A stretch of DNA of 45,915 nucleotides from Prevotellaceae bacterium (GTDB lineage: Bacteria > Bacteroidota > Bacteroidia > Bacteroidales > Bacteroidaceae), in NCBI GenBank assembly GCA_031262085.1, contig JAISIN010000130.1, forward strand, positions 1 to 45,915, given 5' to 3'. The position numbers were made by a program, and so were the translations under genes. The notes beneath the pieces are model-generated. The model searched no databases and was not told the DNA's origin. It saw only the letters and a list, made by a program, of their open reading frames with translations. This document shows, in pieces, positions 41,376 through 45,915 of this stretch (positions are counted from its first letter, which is position 1; each line of letters starts with the position of its first letter).

Positions 41376-42565
41376 AAACGTTCCTCTCCCTGCTGGCACT
41401 GTTATGGGGGCTGACGATGCCGTTGGCTGCGCAATCCAATCAACTGATCAAGGATTTGGAAAGCGAACGCAGTGAACTGCAACGACAAATCTCCGAAACG
41501 GAGAAGCTACTTACTACCACTCGGAAAAGCGTGAGCGACCTGCTGAACGGATTGGAATCGCTGAGCGGGCAGATAGAAGAGCGCAAACGATATATCCAAC
41601 GACTGCATCAGGACATGGCGACCGTAGACAAAGAGCTGGAACGCGTCGAGGAGCAGTATGCAACCCTGCAAACCGAATTACGCGATAAGAAGAAACGATA
41701 CGAAGCCTCCGTGCAATACCTCTATAAGAATCGCTCTATCCACCAGAAACTACTGTTTATTCTATCTGCCAAAACAGTGGCGCAAAGCTATCGACGTATG
41801 CGCTATGTACGCGAATATGCCGACTATCAGCGCCAGCAAGGCGAAGAGGTGATGAAACAACAGGATATTACCGATAAAAAGCGAACCGAGCTGCAACAGG
41901 TCAGGCTGTCGAAAGTCCAATTGTTGGAAACGATTGAGACGGAACGACTGAAGTTAGAGGGTGAAGAGCAACAACAACGACAGTTGGTTGACTCTCTGCG
42001 CACGCAACAACGCTCTTTGCGTCAAGAGATAGAGAAGAAGCGCCGTGAAGCCAACCGTCTCAATGCGCGCATCGACCGTCTGATTGCCGAATCGGCAAAG
42101 ACGGCGCCTGCCGAGACGCCATCGCTGAAGCGCACGGAACAGCTGACCGGCTCATTTGCCGACAATCGGGGCAAATTACCCATGCCACTCACCGGACCGA
42201 ACATCATCATCAGCCGATACGGGCAATATGCCGTAGCCGGACTGCGCAATGTGAAGCTCGATAACAAAGGCATCGACATTCAAGGCAGCCCGGGTGCACA
42301 GGCATGTGCCGTCTTCAACGGGAAGGTAGCTGCCATCTTCGAACTGAACGGGCTGTTCAACATACTTATCCGCCACGGCAATTACATCTCGGTGTATTGC
42401 AATCTCATTAGTGTCGCCGTGCAGCAAGGCGATGAGGTGGTTACGAAGCAACCTATCGGGAAAATCTTCTCCGACGAGGATGATAACGGACGCACCGTGC
42501 TGCACTTCCAACTGCGCAAAGAGACCGAGAAGCTGAATCCGACACAGTGGCTCAATCAGTGGTAG
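41372..42565 (+). CDS. EnvC-like murein hydrolase activator (397 aa)
   Basis: A signal peptide (about 1-21, MPLAAQ) is followed by a long coiled coil (about 25-245, rich in Glu, Gln, Arg and Leu) and a C-terminal LytM/M23 domain (about 290-397). The zinc-site residues are degenerate: NKGIDIQG replaces the HxxxD motif and LHFQLRK replaces HxH. It should therefore activate an amidase at the division site rather than cleave peptidoglycan itself, as in EnvC. It closes the dut operon and overlaps the convergent M20 gene by 14 bp. Confidence 0.9.
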   Translation: MKTFLSLLALLWGLTMPLAAQSNQLIKDLESERSELQRQISETEKLLTTTRKSVSDLLNGLESLSGQIEERKRYIQRLHQDMATVDKELERVEEQYATLQTELRDKKKRYEASVQYLYKNRSIHQKLLFILSAKTVAQSYRRMRYVREYADYQRQQGEEVMKQQDITDKKRTELQQVRLSKVQLLETIETERLKLEGEEQQQRQLVDSLRTQQRSLRQEIEKKRREANRLNARIDRLIAESAKTAPAETPSLKRTEQLTGSFADNRGKLPMPLTGPNIIISRYGQYAVAGLRNVKLDNKGIDIQGSPGAQACAVFNGKVAAIFELNGLFNILIRHGNYISVYCNLISVAVQQGDEVVTKQPIGKIFSDEDDNGRTVLHFQLRKETEKLNPTQWLNQW

Positions 42566-43637
42566 CCGTTATATCGGCGCCATCCAGCAACTCCAAATAC
42601 AGAGAGATGGCTGCTTCTATCTCTTCCAACCTGACGTACTCATCGGCGGTATGCGACCGATTGCCCTTGCCGGGTCCCATCTTCATCGAAGGGAAGGACA
42701 TCAACGCCTGATCGGACAATGTAGGCGAACCAAACGGGATACGTCCCAAATCCACAGCACGTCGCACCAACGGATGGTGAGGGGATACGTGCGACGAACC
42801 GAGGCGGAACGAACGGGCACGTATCTCGCACGACAAATGCTGCTTGATCTCGGCGAAAAGCTCTTGATTGGTGTAGCACTCGTTGCTGCGCACATCTACC
42901 ACAAAGGTGCAGCGGTTGGGCACCACATTGTGCTGCGTACCGGCATTGATCTGCGTGACGGTCATTTTGACGGCACCCAACAGAGGCGACACCTTTGCGA
43001 AGTGGTAATCGCGGAACCAAATAATATCGTCGAGCGCTTTATAGATGGCATTGTCGCCCTCGTCGCGAGCAGCATGACCGGCTTTCCCGATGGCAGTAAC
43101 GTCGAGCACCATCAATCCTTTCTCTGCAATGGCAGGTTGCATATCGGTCGGCTCACCCACAATGGCAAAGCTGACGGTCGGCAACTGCGACAGCACACTT
43201 TCTATGCCGTTACTGCCCGATATCTCTTCTTCGCACGAAACCAGATAGATCAGGTTGTAAGCTTGGGTAGTACGGCACAGTTGCCGGAATACCTCCCACA
43301 GACTCACTACTGAGGCACCGGCATCGTTGCTGCCCAATCCGTAGAGCTTCCCGTTCTCAATCGAAGGGGTGTAGGGGTTGCGCCTCCAACCCGCCACGGG
43401 TCTTACGGTGTCTATATGCGAGTTGAGTAGCAGCGTAGGCTTCTCCGGCAAAAACATGGGGCTGAGGCACCATATATTATTGCCTTTGCGTCCGGTTTCC
43501 ATACCTTCGGTTTCAAAGTAATGCTGCAGATAATCTGCCGCCTGCGATTCCTCGCGGCTTAATGAAGGAATAGAGATCAGCGAGCTAAGCAACTCTGTTG
43601 CTTCGGCTGCGAGTAGGGTGGGGTCGTATTGTGTCAT
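42552..43637 (-). CDS. M20-family metallo-hydrolase, ArgE-like deacylase (361 aa)
   Basis: The dinuclear zinc site is visible: LLLNSHIDTVRPV (His and Asp), GLGSNDAGASVVSLW (bridging Asp) and SCEEEISGSNG (general-base Glu pair). It resembles the Bacteroidetes enzyme that deacylates N-succinyl-citrulline/ornithine in arginine synthesis; DapE-like activity is an alternative. No arg gene lies nearby. The -7 element TAAATTTG (minus strand, 43670-43677) is 33 bp upstream. Confidence 0.88.
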   Translation of the reverse strand: MTQYDPTLLAAEATELLSSLISIPSLSREESQAADYLQHYFETEGMETGRKGNNIWCLSPMFLPEKPTLLLNSHIDTVRPVAGWRRNPYTPSIENGKLYGLGSNDAGASVVSLWEVFRQLCRTTQAYNLIYLVSCEEEISGSNGIESVLSQLPTVSFAIVGEPTDMQPAIAEKGLMVLDVTAIGKAGHAARDEGDNAIYKALDDIIWFRDYHFAKVSPLLGAVKMTVTQINAGTQHNVVPNRCTFVVDVRSNECYTNQELFAEIKQHLSCEIRARSFRLGSSHVSPHHPLVRRAVDLGRIPFGSPTLSDQALMSFPSMKMGPGKGNRSHTADEYVRLEEIEAAISLYLELLDGADITATTD

Positions 43638-43669
43638 ATCAATTGCGCCTATCTTATTGACAAGCTGTG

Positions 43670-43677
43670 CAAATTTA
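43670..43677 (-). promoter_or_regulatory. -7 promoter element of the M20 hydrolase gene
   Basis: The minus strand reads TAAATTTG, matching TAnnTTTG, giving a leader of about 26 nt. Confidence 0.55.
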
Positions 43678-43766
43678 GTGCAATTTCCTGTTCTATATCA
43701 TGTTGCGCCAATATTTTTGCCGTAACTACTAAGAAAAGCTATGAATGCTTGTCGCATATTAATAAC

Positions 43767-43774
43767 TATCTTTG
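43767..43774 (+). promoter_or_regulatory. -7 promoter element of the SF1 helicase gene
   Basis: TATCTTTG matches TAnnTTTG, followed by AAAGAAGAA just before ATG 43796. The promoter is canonical although the gene is AT-rich. Confidence 0.65.
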
Positions 43775-43795
43775 CGCTAAATAGCAAAAGAAGAA

Positions 43796-45915
43796 ATGGA
43801 CAAAAAGCAATGTATGATAGTCGATTTGGAGAGGTATGGTGATAAGAGAATGTTTATCACAGAGCAAGTTACCTCGATTAGTAAGAACAAGAAAGGTTTT
43901 TGGGCTGTACAGTTCTCATCCTCTCCACGTGTGTTCAATTACAACCCAGCGCGGTTGCTTTATCTTACGAACCCCAAAACGATAGATTTAGGTGAGAAAG
44001 GGTTATACATCAAGAATAAACACATTACTAATATAGCCGAGTTAACTCGTTTTACGGATGGACGTTATATTTTCTATCATGTGGTCTATAACAATGGCTA
44101 CTACGAAAATTTTGTTGGAAGCGAAATATACATTACACGTACGCCAATAGATAAAAATGGCGGTTCAGTATGGGACTATCTCAAGAAACTTGCCACAGAA
44201 ACCAGCTTGATAACAGAAGATAAAAGAATTATCCTTTCGGATCAGTACGATTTAGTGGATGTGAATCGCGACAATGTTCCATTGGCGCAGTATCTTGGTG
44301 ACAAAACAAAATTAGCGACCTACCGTAAACCTGATCGGATATATTACCCTTTTGGCTGTAATGCCAGTCAAAAGGCAGCAGTGGAAGCAGCTTTGACGTA
44401 TCAGGTAAGCCTTATTCAAGGTCCACCGGGAACAGGTAAGACACAAACTATATTGAATATCATAGCCAATCTACTCCTGACAGACAAGACAGTATTAGTC
44501 GTATCGAATAATAACTCGGCTGTGGAGAATGTGGCTGAAAAGCTTTCCGATGAAGGGCTTGACTTTATTGTTGCGAAATTGGGCAGTGTGCAAAATAAAG
44601 AAACTTTCATCGCCAATCAATTGGATTATCCGGCTATGATTAATTGGCATATTGAGGACATATTTGCTGTTGAAAACACGGCAAGACAATCACTCTATGC
44701 GGCCTCTCAGGGATTTGACTTACAAATGCGCGAAGCCCTTCTCACAGCAGAACACGACGCTTTGCTGAAAGAAACGAAGTATAACGATATGCTGCAACAA
44801 TACACCGTAAACAATGAATGGTTAAAGGAAAAGAGTTCAGCCAAGCTAATGAAACTGCTTAATCGTTGCCAGATGATAGAGCAAAAACCGAACTTATGGT
44901 TTCGACTGAAATGGTCATTCTCTTTTGGCATTAAGATGTTTTCGCTTCTTAAACGCGAGCCATCAGTCGTGATTGCTACTTTAGAAACAGTATACTATTT
45001 CGCACGCAAAAAGGAAATAGAACAGGAACTGGAGTCTATCTCCTCAACACTTCAAGCGATAGACATAGAGAAAAACGTAAAAGATTTACGTACCTCTTCA
45101 ATTAAAATATTGAAGAATAAGGTAGCGAAACGATATAGTGATAGTGAAAGAAAACAGTTTACCATAAAGGAGATTAAATCAAAGACAAATGATTTTTTGA
45201 GGGAATATCCTATTGTACTCAGTACCACCTATTCTGCCAAGAACTGTATCAGCAAGGAAATGGTCTTTGACTATGTTATCATGGATGAGGCGTCACAAGT
45301 AGATATAAAGACTGGTGCGTTGACTTTGTCGTGTGCTATGAATGCCGTCATCGTCGGTGACGATAAGCAACTGCCCAATGTAGTCAGTCACGAAGAGGCT
45401 ACGGCTTTGAATGCCATCCAGACTACATATGATGTAGACGAACGATACAACGCAGCCACACACAGCTTCCTTCAGTCGTGCGCGGAGGTTTTCCATGATG
45501 CGCCGCAAACATTACTTCGCGAACATTACCGCTGCCATCCTAAAATCATTGAATTTTGTAATCAACGATTTTATGACGGCGAATTAGTGCCGATGACTAT
45601 CGACAAAAGCGAAGATAAAGTTCTACAGGTGATTCGAACCGCAAAAGGAAATCATGCACGTGGGCATTTCAACCAACGAGAGATAGACGTTATCGCACAG
45701 GAGGTGATGCCGGAATATGCAGACAGAGGTAGCATAGGTATCATTACCCCATACCGTTCGCAAGCTGATGAAATCAATAAAGCCTTGGGGCAAGACATTG
45801 CCAGCACCGTTCATAAGTATCAGGGGCGTGAATGTGATACCATCATCATGAGTACGGTCGATAATCTCCCGACAGCATTTTCGGATGATGCAAATCTGCT
45901 CAATGTAGCTATATC
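43796..45915 (+). CDS. Superfamily 1 (Upf1/Dna2-like) AAA helicase, 3' truncated by window end
   Basis: The frame is open from ATG 43796 to the window edge (about 706 codons) with no stop. An N-terminal domain of about 185 residues, not recognised, precedes the helicase. Motifs: GPPGTGKTQT (209-218, Walker A), VVSNNNSAVENV (Ia), VIMDEASQ (Walker B), VIVGDDKQLPN (III), REHYRCHPKIIEF (IV), GIITPYRSQADEI and STVHKYQGRECDTIIMS (V-VI). Between Ia and II lies a long insert with coiled-coil character. Such proteins often carry a C-terminal nuclease domain and some belong to defence systems; that part is outside the window. The gene is much more AT-rich than the core, suggesting transfer. Confidence 0.9.
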   Translation, partial: MDKKQCMIVDLERYGDKRMFITEQVTSISKNKKGFWAVQFSSSPRVFNYNPARLLYLTNPKTIDLGEKGLYIKNKHITNIAELTRFTDGRYIFYHVVYNNGYYENFVGSEIYITRTPIDKNGGSVWDYLKKLATETSLITEDKRIILSDQYDLVDVNRDNVPLAQYLGDKTKLATYRKPDRIYYPFGCNASQKAAVEAALTYQVSLIQGPPGTGKTQTILNIIANLLLTDKTVLVVSNNNSAVENVAEKLSDEGLDFIVAKLGSVQNKETFIANQLDYPAMINWHIEDIFAVENTARQSLYAASQGFDLQMREALLTAEHDALLKETKYNDMLQQYTVNNEWLKEKSSAKLMKLLNRCQMIEQKPNLWFRLKWSFSFGIKMFSLLKREPSVVIATLETVYYFARKKEIEQELESISSTLQAIDIEKNVKDLRTSSIKILKNKVAKRYSDSERKQFTIKEIKSKTNDFLREYPIVLSTTYSAKNCISKEMVFDYVIMDEASQVDIKTGALTLSCAMNAVIVGDDKQLPNVVSHEEATALNAIQTTYDVDERYNAATHSFLQSCAEVFHDAPQTLLREHYRCHPKIIEFCNQRFYDGELVPMTIDKSEDKVLQVIRTAKGNHARGHFNQREIDVIAQEVMPEYADRGSIGIITPYRSQADEINKALGQDIASTVHKYQGRECDTIIMSTVDNLPTAFSDDANLLNVAI

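Noticed and set aside
41372..42565. Active M23 peptidoglycan endopeptidase
   Set aside because: The zinc-binding HxxxD and HxH motifs are degenerate, so an activator role is more likely.

Overview
The window looks like chromosome from an anaerobic Bacteroidales bacterium. Many genes carry the Bacteroidetes promoter -7 element TAnnTTTG just upstream. There are glycine-lipid acyltransferases (glsA/glsB type), lipoprotein-rich envelope genes, DUF6048/DUF6452/DUF4292 proteins, a HydF [FeFe]-hydrogenase maturase and a C10 (SpeB/interpain-like) protease. Tandem secreted serpins beside such a protease recall Tannerella and its relatives, but a species cannot be fixed from this sequence alone. Base composition is uneven. 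A 60-base line at 2281-2340 is about 38% GC, one at 8281-8340 is 70%, and one at 45061-45120 is 25%. The two ends (serpin/protease block and terminal helicase) are therefore AT-rich against a GC-rich core and may be accessory DNA.

Layout: 1-4263 (minus) is a C10 protease lipoprotein followed by three tandem serpin lipoproteins, the third cut by the window edge. 4264-5001 has no large gene but holds a small minus-strand transcription unit. 5002-8156 (plus) is a histidine kinase, an OmpR-type regulator and a secreted endonuclease/phosphatase. 8141-11925 (minus) is a unit of a glycosyltransferase fused to DUF6452, DUF6048, mntP and apbE. 12030-12232 (plus) is SRP RNA directly followed by tRNA-Thr. 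hydF (minus) follows, then a lipoprotein/radical-SAM pair (plus), then yifB and a thioredoxin-fold lipoprotein (minus). 18151-26553 (plus) is TonB receptor, MFS permease, hemN, hemG, then an ECF sigma factor, a membrane protein and a metallophosphoesterase. 26468-29911 (minus) is tsaC, a ClC channel and fmt.

30061-30362 holds two adjacent tandem arrays, both with a 22-bp period but unrelated in sequence. Then come rnhB (minus), hutI-fchA-hutH (plus), an ECF sigma factor (minus), glsA-glsB (plus), dgt (minus), dut-TPR-DUF4292-EnvC-like (plus), an M20 deacylase (minus), and an SF1 helicase (plus) that runs off the window end.

How the genes work together: the protease and serpins look like a secreted protease with surface protease inhibitors. 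The receptor-permease-hemN-hemG block looks like a tetrapyrrole uptake and late heme-synthesis module. The radical-SAM/lipoprotein pair is a predicted but, to my knowledge, functionally uncharacterised modification system. Most convergent gene pairs abut or overlap at their 3' ends. The observations I rank highest are the paired 22-bp arrays, the radical-SAM/lipoprotein pair, the protease-serpin cluster with divergent reactive loops, and the in-frame glycosyltransferase-DUF6452 fusion.
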